Assembly (NCBI GenBank): GCA_037178855.1
Contig: JASJZC010000004.1
Location: 186,001-250,000, forward strand
Reading direction: 5' to 3'
Source of the DNA: Oscheius sp. JU75
Lineage: Eukaryota > Nematoda > Chromadorea > Rhabditida > Rhabditidae
Length of the DNA: 64,000 nucleotides
The translations under genes and the position numbers were made by a program. Shown here in pieces: positions 24,301 through 33,950 of this stretch. Below the pieces are notes generated by a model. It had not been told where the DNA came from. It did no database searches and saw nothing but the letters and a program-made list of their open reading frames with translations. Every line of letters begins with the position of its first letter. Within the stretch, counting starts at the first letter, position 1.

Positions 24301-25185
24301 TACTGTTTCTCGAAAGTGCGTGATTTGAGGCTTCAGAATAACAAAGGTAGAGACCTTTCAACTGACACTTTCACTGTCCCAGGGTACTTCTTCATCGGAG
24401 ACGACACCATACTCAACCTCTGGCAGAATATTAGCATGGACATGGTAGTCAATCCAAGTCAGGTGTGGGCATCCAGACTGTGGTGGCGGGATTACATGCC
24501 TGAGAATTTGAACAAGCTGCTGGATGGGAAGTACAAGGATGACAAGAAAGTCCAGAGACTTCTGAGAGAAGTGGAGAGAGGGGTGAGGGACAGTGAAAGG
24601 GACAGTGACAGTTTCAGCTCCATTCTCAAGGATTCGTCAATATGACTGCTCGCCAGCACTTGACCACTTTCACTGGGAGAACCCAATCTGATTGGTTTGT
24701 TTTCACAATGTCTCACCCGTACCTTCTAGGATCTTCATTCCATCCTTTGAACTCGACTACATATCCGATCTGGTAGAACTACTGACTGAATCCCGCTACT
24801 TTGTAGAAAATTCCATGCTGAAAATATTGGAGACTGTTAATTACACCAAGTAAGCTCTGTCTCTCTCACTCTCAACAACTTCAGGGGCTCCTTTGATTAC
24901 GACTGGAACTACGATGGTACCCGTGGCTACCACTTCAACGCCTACAATCCTAACAACTTGGGCTATCATCCTTTGAAAATGCGGATGTTGGACGAGGACT
25001 TGAACCAAAGAGCCAATTTCTGTAGGAATGTGATAAGAGGGTTCGTGAATAACATCTTCAAAAAGGAGCACAATACGACTACCACTACAACAAACGGGTC
25101 AGTAAATTTTGAGCGGAGCTATGGAAATACCAAACTCAGAGAGGCTGTAGTAGCAGGATCGACCACAGCCTCACCCAGCAATTAA
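21342..25185 (+). CDS. DUF288/STELLO-like putative glycosyltransferase, type II membrane protein
   Basis: Exons: 21342-21427, 21468-21859, 22464-22725, 22761-22925, 22962-23096, 23140-23244, 23306-23601, 23956-24026, 24064-24346, 24383-about 24579, 24730-24849 and 24885-25185. A short cytoplasmic start and a signal anchor (IFAYIFLGAASFILWY) lead into NKWIVVTSIQFPT. Conserved blocks follow: WTVAVVADQKTP, the acidic WIYDTDDDN motif, QQGVVHNEPDVDAIYR, WRSYFAQKLL, VLVIMNNYAWTHSIG and GYFFIGDDTILNLW. The family is known from Golgi STELLO proteins of plants and several nematode paralogues. The DDD motif fits nucleotide-sugar binding, but the activity is inferred. All junctions are in phase except the one from exon 10 to 24730: the obvious GTGAGG donor gives the wrong phase, so that end is uncertain. 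Length is about 800 residues. Confidence 0.75.
22030..22400 (-). other. Antisense open stretch within the 604-bp second intron of the STELLO-like gene
   Basis: The minus strand has a reading frame (about 22025-22216) containing FRPRLTMLYHALALESEDKF and ending at a good donor (GTTCAG then GTTAGT). A second frame upstream of it also looks coding. Together they could be a nested gene or a decayed copy of another gene. I recognise no domain. Confidence 0.25.
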
Positions 25186-25567
25186 CCAGCTTAGAAGAAA
25201 TCTATCAAGGTTCCATCGGAAGAAACATTTTAGACTGTTTCTTTCATGCGGTGCCATAAAATATTTAACGACATGTCGCTATAAATACAGAAAGAAGGGA
25301 ATAATCTCTGTTGACTTGGACCAGAAGGCCCTTTCCACTTCCAGGGAGTTTTTTTTTGAAGATCGGTCTCTGTCTCTCTGTCTGTGTCTCTTAAGATGGT
25401 ACAAATATGTCAAAACGGGACCTAACATCAGGGATCTTCTGTCGGGGGTTGTGGTAATGATAGCATTTCCATTCTTTCCTGACTTTTTACACTTATCCAA
25501 AACATACCGAATACCTCTTCAAATTGGATTGATTAATGATCCAAACCACTTCATCCGCTCCCAAGTA
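25186..25567. other. 3' flank of the STELLO-like gene up to the transposon
   Basis: A/T-rich 3' flank with no convincing coding potential. The mariner-like element begins immediately after a TA at 25566-25567. Confidence 0.4.
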
Positions 25568-26852
25568 CAGGGTGCGCCAAAATTATAGCAACTGCGCGCG
25601 CTCGGTTTAATATCAACCTTTTTCGTATTTTTATTTTTCTATTGATGTTTGTGTTGATTTTATTTGATCAATTAGCATGTTTCCCTTAAAGGTAAATCCT
25701 AACATCCATGATTTTCAGGATGGTCAAGGGTTCAATTCATAGGAACTCTATTATCTCGCTATACAAAGGTGGAGTCTCGGCGCCCGACATCCAGAGACGT
25801 CTGGGAGTGAATAAAACCGTCGTATACCGTACCATTCAACGCTTTGCTGAGCTGGGCACCGTTTCTGATCGAAATGGACGAGGAAGACGCAAATCTGTCA
25901 TCACTGGAGCCAATATCAAGAGAGTACGCGATCGTCTTCGCAAGAACCCCAATCGTTCCGTTCGCAAACTGGCCAAAGAGATGAACATGTCGGGCACATC
26001 GTTGAGAAGAATTGTCAAGAATACTTTGAAGATGACTGCTTACAAGAAAAACCGCTCGCAATTGATCACGGATGCCACAAAACAGAAGCGAAAGACCCGT
26101 TGTCGGCAGTTGCTGAGACGTTTCGGATCCGGCAAACACGTGGACATTCTTTTCACCGATGAGAAGATTTTCACAGTCGAAGCCACGCTGAACAAGCAAA
26201 ATGATCGTGTTTACGCAACTACACAGCCAAATGCTTCTGTTACTCGCCGTTCTCATCCGCAATCTGTCATGGTTTGGGCTGGAATCACTGCTACCGGAAA
26301 AACACCTCTCATCTTTGTTCCTCAAGGCGTCAAAGTCAATGCTGCCAACTATTTGGATCTTCTGAAGACACACGTTCTTCCCTGGGCCAAAAAGCACTTC
26401 AAGCAGCGGAATTGGACATTTCAACAAGATGGAGCTCCTGCTCACAAGGCTCGTGCTGTGCAAGATTGGTGCAACAGAAAATTTCCGGATGTGATCGCCT
26501 TTAACGAGTGGCCTCCAAGCTCACCGGACCTCAATCCAATGGACTTCTCTGTTTGGGGTGTTCTTGAAGCAAAAGCCTGCAAGACACCACACAAGAACAT
26601 CGATTCCTTGAAAGCAGCTCTTGAAAAAGCATGGAATGAACTGGATACCACTTATCTGGGCGCCACCGTTAACGCCTTTCCCAAGCGACTCAAAGCATGC
26701 CTCGATGCTGATAGAGGAAGATTCGAATCTTAGTGTTGATTTTTGTGCAAAAACAATCAATAAATAGTTGTTGAATGTTCGTTTGTCAAAAACTAGTTTT
26801 AACCGTTAGATACGGTGTTTTTTCTGAGTTGCTATAATTTTGGCGCACCCTG
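25568..26852 (+). mobile_element. maT-type (DD37D) mariner-like transposon, complete
   Basis: A 1285-bp element. Its ends, CAGGGTGCGCCAAAATTATA and the reverse complement at the right, are perfect inverted repeats of 26 bp. It is flanked by TA on both sides (25566-25567 and 26853-26854), as expected for Tc1/mariner target duplication. It carries one intact transposase. Perfect termini plus an unbroken frame suggest a recent insertion. Confidence 0.95.
25708..26733 (+). CDS. Tc1/mariner-superfamily transposase (DD37D, maT family)
   Basis: Intact frame of 341 residues; the ATG at 25720 (MVKGSIHRNSI) is the more likely start. The N-terminal half has two helix-turn-helix regions (SAPDIQRRLGVNKTVVYRTI and RSVRKLAKEMNMSGTSLRRI) for terminal-repeat binding. 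The catalytic triad lies in ILFTDEKIF, QQDGAPAHKA and SPDLNPMDFSVW. Thirty-seven residues separate the second and third aspartates, and the third acid is Asp rather than the Glu of Tc1. That DD37D spacing defines the maT group known from nematodes and insects. It excises and inserts its own element at TA dinucleotides. Confidence 0.95.
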   Translation: MIFRMVKGSIHRNSIISLYKGGVSAPDIQRRLGVNKTVVYRTIQRFAELGTVSDRNGRGRRKSVITGANIKRVRDRLRKNPNRSVRKLAKEMNMSGTSLRRIVKNTLKMTAYKKNRSQLITDATKQKRKTRCRQLLRRFGSGKHVDILFTDEKIFTVEATLNKQNDRVYATTQPNASVTRRSHPQSVMVWAGITATGKTPLIFVPQGVKVNAANYLDLLKTHVLPWAKKHFKQRNWTFQQDGAPAHKARAVQDWCNRKFPDVIAFNEWPPSSPDLNPMDFSVWGVLEAKACKTPHKNIDSLKAALEKAWNELDTTYLGATVNAFPKRLKACLDADRGRFES

Positions 26853-26854
26853 TA

Positions 26855-27160
26855 CAATTAGTTAACTTCACTCCAAGAATATGCCAAGTGGCAAACATGA
26901 GTATTCTTGGGGAACCTGCAAGTTTTCTGTTGCCAAACCACCGGGCTGGGTTCGTACCGATATTGGCAGGTTAAACCATCTTAACCATGTATATTTTTCA
27001 AAGCCTGGTTTTCATGGTGACGGGAGATGAGAGTGGATGCAGATTTCAGATTGCGGACTCACTAAGAAAAGGAATTTTAGGCCAACATTAATCTAAGTCT
27101 TTATCGCTAAGCCGTTTCCTGCCAAGCAAGGAGAAAAGTGCCAGCCGCAAGACTTCCATA
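26855..27160. other. Spacer right of the transposon
   Basis: About 300 bp. A short tRNA-like B-box (GGTTCGTACCG) sits near 26948. No coding signal is seen. Confidence 0.3.
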
Positions 27161-27600
27161 ATGAATACTTCTTACAATAAAGTTAAGTTTCCCGATCCAC
27201 ATGAGGACGTTCTACAAGAGCATCTGTACATTGTAAGTGTTACCTTCAATTATTACGTTCTTTTCAGCTCTCCTTAGCAGTGAATAGAGAAGATTGAGAG
27301 CAACTGAAAAATGACCCATTCGGCTCCGAAGTTGAGCTGGTTGTCCCAATGCTCAATCCACCGTCAGGTGAACAGCGTGTTCACCTGACGGTGGATTGCA
27401 CTCCAAAACTCGACGTTTACGGTCTTGGTCGCCCAATATGGAAAATGATTTTCCGTTGCAAACCTAAAGATACTCTCGATGAAATACTGCAATGAAAGTG
27501 ACGGTGTCTTCTACAATTTGGGCATATGTTCAGAGGTTAGTGTAATTTTACCGAAATAGTTTTGTATATAGAATGATGGCACACGACCAGGATTCGCGTC
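27161..27600 (+). other. Possible small gene or gene remnant
   Basis: An ATG at 27161 opens MNTSYNKVKFPDPHEDVLQE up to a GTAAGTG donor at 27233. After a TTTTCAG there is an open stretch containing VELVVPMLNPPSGEQRVHL and ending at TGA near 27495. An overlapping frame then reads YCNESDGVFYNLGICSE up to another GTTAGT donor. The pieces do not join in a single phase with canonical sites, so this may be decayed. No family is recognised. Confidence 0.25.
27354..27398. repeat. Perfect 20-bp inverted repeat with 5-nt loop
   Basis: CAATCCACCGTCAGGTGAAC (27354-27373) and its exact reverse complement (27379-27398) flank the loop AGCGT. It lies inside an open reading stretch, so it may be a hairpin in a transcript or a small insertion. 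Confidence 0.95.
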
Positions 27601-27660
27601 CAACGATGGTAGAAGTTTTCACGTTTTTTTGAAGGACAAGTAATTCGTCTAACTAAACAG

Positions 27661-27888
27661 TCTATTTCTCTGGAAGATATCATCACTCGGCCCGCTATCA
27701 GGATCGTGTTCAACGCTCCTGTTGATGGAAACCTTACCTATCTTCTCAAGCTTACTAACGTTTCCAATTGTCATATTGGATGGACAGCCAAGATCTTTAG
27801 CCTGGCCCATCTGAACTTGAATCCCGTTCGTGGACGCCTCCAAGAAGACATCAACGATGACTGGAACATTAAAGTACAAGAATATTAA
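27661..27888 (+). pseudogene. MSP-domain (major sperm protein-like) fragment with internal deletion
   Basis: After a CTAAACAG acceptor the frame reads SISLEDIITRPAIRIVFNAP, then LTYLLKLTNVSNCHIGW and LAHLNLNPVRG. This matches the first half of the MSP fold, whose usual signature is [20 protein letters not shown]...LGVDPPCG. The sequence then jumps to QEDINDDWNIKVQEY, which resembles the EDTNNDRITVEW strand that normally lies about 20 residues later. The frame stops there and the C-terminal strands are absent. No in-phase upstream exon is found. It is probably a truncated MSP-family copy. Confidence 0.55.
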
Positions 27889-27962
27889 AACAGATAGGAC
27901 GACGGTATGTCGGGACAAACAGAAGTGTTTTAAATAGTCCGTAAGCGACGACTGACGACAGC

Positions 27963-28252
27963 TTTGCGGTTTCACCCGTACAGTCCCGTTCTACGGCTGA
28001 ACAGTCTGGAAGACGAGACTTTGCGGGTGAGCAGAACCCTTAAACGACTCAGATGCTGCAACAGTTTCAGTATGATCTTTTCTAATTTGCAACAATCGAA
28101 ACCACAGCCATCTTTTCGCAATCTTTAGTCACGTACTCATTCGTTAAAGACGCCCTGGAAACGTGAGATTCTCTTCGTTAATTTTGGGTACTTGGTAATG
28201 TTTCATAAAAGTTTCAAAAAAAACCAAAGCTGGTCCCTCGTTTAAAAGTCAA
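27963..28252. repeat. 290-bp dispersed repeat, copy A
   Basis: Nearly identical, over the same length, to 46341-46630, with only a few differences (for example GGTGAGCAG against GGTTAACAG). A diverged relative starts at 45402. No coding potential. Confidence 0.95.
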
Positions 28253-29506
28253 AAATCGGTGACGTTGATCTTTTATACACTGAAGAAGGACACTCGAACC
28301 CGCCGATGAATGGCTGCAGCCCAAAAGTCATATGTTACTTAGGTTTTTTTAGCCAGCAGTTTTTCATTTCAACGAGTTTTGCATGAAAGGTACGAAAAAG
28401 GGTTCAGAACAAATTTTTCTCTATTTTCTCACTTTATTGGCACAATGATCAAAGTGTTTCTAATAAAAATCCCATTTCCTCCAGTTTACGATGTTTGATT
28501 TAGTGCAGAAGGAATGCATTATAATACTCATCCGCCCGCATCTTATCTCTAGCCTACGACAAACGAATCTCACTCCTTGAGCAAGTTGCTTCAAGAATGA
28601 GTGACTTCATCTTTTTATTTGATCATATTTCATGTCAACCTCTAAAACTTGTAGAGCTACAACACGACTGGGAAGCGTTAAAGAACAACCCATATGATAC
28701 GGAAGTTCAATTATTAACCTTAGCATGGACTTGCGGACCAAGCTGACCCAGTCTAGAAAGCGGTTGCGCCAAATGTTATTAGCGCTAAATAGTAAGCAAG
28801 TTTTTCTTCTTGGGTGTTTCTAATATAGCCGACTGACAAGGAAGCGCTTTTCTTGTCTCGTCAAGATAACCCCCTGACAAGATTCGATAAGCAATTCGCA
28901 AAGCAATATAAACAATAAGCAAAGTTTGTGCCCATTTGGAATATCTGTACCGGAAGGTCGCCACCTGGATTCCCTGGGTGAAACGGAAAAAATATTATGC
29001 CTCGGGAATTGCCCAATATCGAATCTGTGCTCTTGGAACTGAAGCTGAAACTACTGTGACAGCTGGACAGCATCAGGTTAAACCATGTCTGTGTCTCTTA
29101 TCAGCAGAGAACGCTGAAAACCGATGTCGCACCCGTACTATCTCGGCGCGCTGAATACAGTGGGTTATGTCTCGGCCCCCCATTAATTTCTGTTCAGCAA
29201 AAAGCGCAAGCAGTGTATCCCAATCTGTTCGACGAAGAGCAGTCGCCTCGACAAAAATATTTTGAATTTTGCCTAACTTGACAGAGGGGGGGAGGAGGGA
29301 CAGGGAGACAAAAGGACAGTGACGGAACAGCTGGGTCAAGGCCAGAAATAGTTTCGTGCTCCGACAAGATCCGGCAAAAGGTACAGTCAGTTTCCGTTTG
29401 AGGCCAACAACAAGCCATATCACCTTGAAACAGTCAAAAACATTCGGCCATGTTTATGCCTAACTCCCCCTTATAAGGGCAGCCTTCTAACAGAGCAACA
29501 GGCTCA
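28253..29506. other. Repeat-rich intergenic stretch
   Basis: 1.25 kb without a convincing gene. It contains a diverged arm of the 20.5-kb inverted repeat (about 29037-29100) and, directly after it, the short GCACCCGTACTATCTCGGCG repeat (29127-29146). Confidence 0.4.
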
Positions 29507-29745
29507 ATGCTTGTTCTGCTCCTTCTCCTCGTCTTCTCTTCTGTCTTGGCATGTCCAGACAACGAATGTATGTGTGCTGCAGGAGAATGCTCTTCAAGTT
29601 GCTGCATCGGAATTGTCAAAGAACAGGAGGTTAAGAATAAACCGGTTGGATGAACTATGTCCGATCAGTTACCTCATTTCAGATGGGTCGTCCGCCACCC
29701 TGCTGCAATTGTTATGATTGGGGATGCGATCTCACGTGTTGTTAA
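29507..29745 (+). CDS. Secreted cysteine-rich peptide, 61 aa with 12 Cys
   Basis: Exons 29507-29629 and 29683-29745 join in phase 0 across a 53-nt intron (GTTAAG...TTTCAG). The signal peptide is MLVLLLLLVFSSVLA. The predicted mature peptide of about 46 residues begins CPDNECMCAAGEC and ends CCNCYDWGCDLTCC, with 12 cysteines including three CC pairs. A TATA-like TTATAA lies at 29471-29476, about 36 bp upstream. Without splicing, the first exon would read to TGA after 48 residues and lose the second cysteine block. Such peptides can be defence, signalling or cuticle components. I recognise no family and assign no function. Confidence 0.6.
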
Positions 29746-29777
29746 AAGTGAATGAAAAATACTGGAATGCTTTCAAT

Positions 29778-29783
<6 letters not shown>

Positions 29784-29823
<40 letters not shown>
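29784..29823. repeat. (GA)n microsatellite
   Basis: Uninterrupted GA repeats followed by a CAGA variant, immediately after the Cys-rich peptide gene. Confidence 0.9.
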
Positions 29824-29828
<5 letters not shown>

Positions 29829-30015
29829 GAAACAGAGGGCACAATCTGAAGCGAATTGCTTGTCGAATCTTGTCATGGGGTTATCTTGACAAGATAAGGA
29901 AAGCGCTTCCTTGTCAAGTACTTTTGATGGGACTCTACTAAATTGTAAGAAAACTTACAATCGTTTCTCGACAGAGACAGAGAGACAACTTCACTGCTTT
30001 ACTAGTACAGCGAGA

Positions 30016-30512
30016 TCACGTGACTTTTCTCTTGAGATAAATCCCCTGAACAAGATTCGGGAAGTTGCACTTTTCCGTGAGATCCATGCAGAAAACGTAG
30101 GCTCGTCTCTTTTCGGCGATGTCGATAAAGGTAGAGATTGCATACAGGGCACAGGCTAGTTTCTCCATGCCCATTTGACTACCGTACTCTTTGACCAAAT
30201 GCTTTCGGAAGACCAGTATTAGCTCCGCTCTCTTCCTCCGGACTATCTCCTGGGAACTCTGACTTAGGTCACCTTCTGAATGTTCAGTGATCGAGATCAA
30301 TGTGTTGCTACCTGAACTGAACAAAGCGATTGCCTTGAACATCGCAAATTCGCCCTGTGTAAAGCCCAGCTGCGAGATTATTCCAACTGGCCGACAGTAA
30401 GCATTGCGGTAGTAGGCTTCGTGCTGGGGACGACTGAATTCTCCACTATATACCCATTGCCTTGTGTTCAGAGTGAATAGAGGCAATAGCCGCACTATCG
30501 CCTTGTCTCTGT
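30016..30512 (-). pseudogene. Nuclear receptor ligand-binding-domain fragment
   Basis: The minus strand after a TCTGACAG acceptor reads DKAIVRLLPLFTLNTRQW, later RPVGIISQLGFTQGEFAMFKAIALF, and ends with helices EYGSQMGMEKLACALYAI. This is the second half of a C. elegans-type nuclear receptor ligand domain. Its opening repeats a segment (DK then helix 5) already present in the receptor just upstream. It is therefore either a partial paralogue lacking a DNA-binding domain or the true 3' end of that receptor with a misjudged exon start. No DNA-binding exon is seen between 30540 and 31000. Confidence 0.5.
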
Positions 30513-31300
30513 CAGATAACTATATACTTGTAACCTGTTCCGGTCCATCTGTACTATAGTCTTCATCAACCTGTCAGTAACTGTCACTGTTACTCTGTTT
30601 CTTCGAACTATCTTATCTCAATCTCCTACCAATCGCGCACGTACCTCCTAGACAGAGGACAAAGATTTCACTGTGGTACTTGTCAGCCCTACCACCACTA
30701 CCAGTCTCCTCACATCTTGTCCCTGTCAATCTTAACTATGAAAGCGCAATGATATCTATGGTTGTCTCTGTGGGTTTGTAAGTGTCACCAAACAAAAGCA
30801 AAGCAAAGCTGTACTTTGTTGTTGTAAATTTTAGCAAACTAATTGAGTTAGAGAATAACTCAGAAAGGTGACGACGAATTCTGTCGCTACCGAAGAAAGA
30901 CTGTCGAAAGAGGAAAGAAAACGGCACAGACAAAGGGGTAAGGAGACAGAGAGACTGAGACATTCTCCTTTAACCAACTACTTTTTAGCCTCGAAAGGCT
31001 TTTGAGCTTTCAACTACTTTCAACCATCGACTCTTCCCAAACTCAAGAAACGGCATTTACATAAAAAGTAAGAAAATAGATGCTAGAATTGAGTTATGGA
31101 GCCCTGGCAGGATGACACGTCGAGGCTGGTTTGGGAACTGACAAGTGTTCTGACAAGAAGCTGCCACCCTGAGGCTGCCCATCTATATGCCCACTTGTCT
31201 GAAATTCCGTTTATGGTCATTTTCACCTATCACCTTGTCTTTGTCTCTTTGGATCATGGTTTGCCCACAAAGTTGCTCAACAAAGGTAAAGTAAACTCAC

Positions 31301-32336
31301 TTTCTTTTAACAATCTGATGATTCAGAGCATTGGTTCCATCAGGGAAGACAACAGAGTCGGACTTTTCTGCGAACGAGTAGTAAGATTGAGAGAAGATTT
31401 GGAGAGATGCTCCGACATTGTGCAGTAGCTCTGACTGATAATTTTTATAGAAATATTTTCTCTAAAGCGAACCTTGTCCCTGATGGTCAAGTCCTGGAAC
31501 TCCACGAAAGTCTTGGCGAATTCGACTGTGAGGAAGAGATCCACGATCATCCAATACCTGACTGGGTTCAGCTTGTAAGTTTCACAGACTGTGTTATCCT
31601 GAAGGCTCATTGGACAGTCATTTAAAGTTCTTACATCTTTCAGTGGCGTGTTCCTTCCGATGTTGCATTGAGAGCCAAGCAGCTCTTCCAATGGGTAGTC
31701 TGGACAGAATGAGAGAGGAAGATTCTCGGACCGAAGGGATTGAAGTGTCTTTTCTCGGTGGGCCTGTAATCGTCTTATTTTTTCAGAGACTGTAGCTTTC
31801 CAGCAAATACTAATTACTTCGCTTTTTTCTTGAAATTCAATTACATGAAACAATATGGCAAGTCTCACTGTCTCTCAGTTCTTCTGTCTCTCTGTTTCTT
31901 GGTCTCTCTGTCTCTATGCACTCACCACCACTGTCAGCACTCCGATCTGCTCCAACTCCTTCATCTTCACTGGACTCTCTACTGAGAACAAAGGTAGTTC
32001 AAGTTCAAGATCTTCCGAGCCCAGAACCTTCGGATCCATTCCTGCTTTCACGCATTTCTTGAAGCGACAGGCTCTGCAAGAGCAGCGGAACTCTGCATAT
32101 CACAACTATTGAAAAATTATACGGCTTTACCTTTAGAGAATTCACATTTTCCTCCTCTAGAGCAAATAAACTGTCTTCTCGTGGTGACAGTCCGTCTAAA
32201 GAATGTCTTGCATCCATTGCAAGATAAGACGGTGTAATGATAGCCTGTCGGCTAAAATGCTAGTCAAAAAGGTCTAAGCACTCCCCACCACATCTCCACA
32301 AATAGCACATTTCTTGTTCTTGCTCATCCGATTCAT
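31301..32336 (-). CDS. Nuclear hormone receptor (supplementary nematode type), 3' end unresolved
   Basis: Exons 32289-32336, 32131-32251, 31926-32092, 31473-31763 and 31301-31434 join in phase. The DNA-binding domain begins KKCAICGDV and continues PTGYHYTVLSCNGCKTFFRR (P-box CNGCK), with second-finger cysteines in CSRGGKC and FRCSCRACRFKKCVKAGM. The ligand domain has the expected helix 3 region (YWMIVDLFLTVEFAKTFVEF) and DGTNAL. The zinc fingers should bind hormone-response DNA in the nucleus; the ligand is unknown. The last helices are not found in a continuous frame; they may be in the 30.0-30.5 kb fragment. The ATG at 32336 leaves only nine residues before the first finger. Confidence 0.8.
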
Positions 32337-32421
32337 GGGGATCCGATTCCTCCTTCTTTTGGCCTAAAAAGGAGCCTTATTATGCCCGCAATTGGCGGCT
32401 AGCGGAGAACGCACACCTCAT

Positions 32422-32503
32422 GCAACGATGTCCGAGTGGTTAAGGAGTTGGACTTGAAATCCAATGGGCTCTGCCCGCGTAGGTTCGAACCCTGCTCGTT
32501 GCG
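32422..32503 (+). tRNA. tRNA-Ser (TGA)
   Basis: An 82-nt cloverleaf with a long variable arm. The acceptor GCAACGA pairs with TCGTTGC, with discriminator G. The anticodon loop CTTGAAA gives TGA, and the T-loop is GGTTCGAACC. It is identical over its full length to the tRNA at 59832-59913. A T-run (32507 onward) can terminate pol III. Confidence 0.97.
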
Positions 32504-33087
32504 GACTTTTTTCCTTTCTTATTTTTTTTTACTTTTGGTCACTATCACTGTCGCTGTTACTGCCCTTTTGACTCACGGCCTTGACAGGCTTCCATTCCTC
32601 CTCCTCGATCACAGGAGGGGATTCCATTTCTTCATTTCGATCATATGTCTAAAAATTTTCATGCTTTCGGTTCAAGCAAGAGCTCCACCTCAAAGGACCG
32701 ACTAGTCTCTGCTTCCATTGATCAGAAAAAGACTGGTGACAGGGTGTACGGAAGGTCTCTCGTCTGAATAAACATACTTAGAAAAGGATTCGAAAAAGCG
32801 TAGAAGGTCAGTAATCAGATTGTGACGTCGAGAAAGTGAAAACACGGCGACGAGAAGGCATCAGATAGTTGTGATATTCTGTGCTACAACATAGAGAATG
32901 CGTCAAATGGATGACAGAAACTTCTCGAAGAGTCCCGTTGTCAGGGCGTAGGGTTGGAAAGTTCTATTTTCGGGAGAACTAGGATCTCTGAGACGATAAA
33001 GGCTAGTAGAGGATCTGGGAAAATGCCACCTGCAAATCGTATTAAACAAGAAGGGATCGGTCGGGTGACAATTGGGAAAACACAATT

Positions 33088-33162
<75 letters not shown>

Positions 33163-33619
33163 TGTTTCTGTTCCCTAGAGATCAACCCCTCTTGTAACAG
33201 TTTAGCCCGCAAAACATGATTTCATAATCTGATGTCTCTCGGATTTGTGTACGGGCTTATGCCATGCTATGACGAAACCGCTCAAAGCAAAATGTAGGGG
33301 TTTACCATACAGGAACATAAATAAGGAAGCTGCAAAGAGTCAGCAGGTGTGCAAGGATAATCCCGGTGTTAGGTGTCCATAAAGCTAATTGGCCTAATGA
33401 TCACAGCACATTTGAACAGCAAAAGAACACATCTAGACAGGTGATCACGTGAATTAATATAGCAAATGTGACTGGGCAGAAGAAATCTGATTAGCTTCCG
33501 CTTATTCGGAGCTCAAAAAGATGGAATAACAAGAGAGTTCCTAATCCGACTGATTCGTGAGCAGAGAATCATATGACCTTGCTCGCAGAGAATTTTTCAC
33601 GGTAAAGTCAAAAAAGATC
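32504..33619. other. Spacer between two tRNA-Ser genes
   Basis: No convincing protein gene. A (GA)n tract lies at 33092-33159. The rest is unique-looking A/T-rich sequence. Confidence 0.4.
33092..33159. repeat. (GA)n microsatellite
   Basis: About 68 bp of GA dinucleotide repeats. The Arg/Glu frame across it is an artefact. Confidence 0.95.
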
Positions 33620-33701
33620 CGATCAGGATGAGATTCGAACTCACGCGGGGAAACCCCATTGGATTAGCAGTCCAACGCCTTAACCACTCGGCCACCTGAT
33701 C
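33620..33701 (-). tRNA. tRNA-Ser (GCT)
   Basis: The minus strand starts GATCAGGTGGCCGAGTGGTT. The anticodon arm TTGGACTGCTAATCCAA gives GCT, followed by a long variable arm. The T-arm is GAGTTCGAATCTC, and acceptor CCTGATC pairs with GATCAGG. The discriminator is G. Confidence 0.96.
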
Positions 33702-33950
33702 ACAATGACGAGAAATTTTTAAAGCAAATATGTTCCTGATGCTCTTGCAAAGACGGAAAATCAGTTCTTGACCCAGAAATGTGTCAAGAACTGTTTCGTC
33801 AACTGTCTGTTGTCTACCGTCTACTGTCTATTGTACAGTTTCAAGATTAGCGTCGAGATTTTAATAGATCGAAAGCACTAAAACTCAGAAAAAAATTATG
33901 CAAAGGATGAAAATATTCAAAATTACAAGGTTCGAACCATTTGCAAACTT

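Noticed and set aside
25759-26463. 234-codon minus-strand frame
   Set aside because: Mirror of the transposase gene; no independent signals.
31096-31428. 110-codon + strand frame starting MEPWQDDTSRLVW
   Set aside because: Looks protein-like, but overlaps a receptor exon on the opposite strand and has no splice partner or family match; left unannotated.
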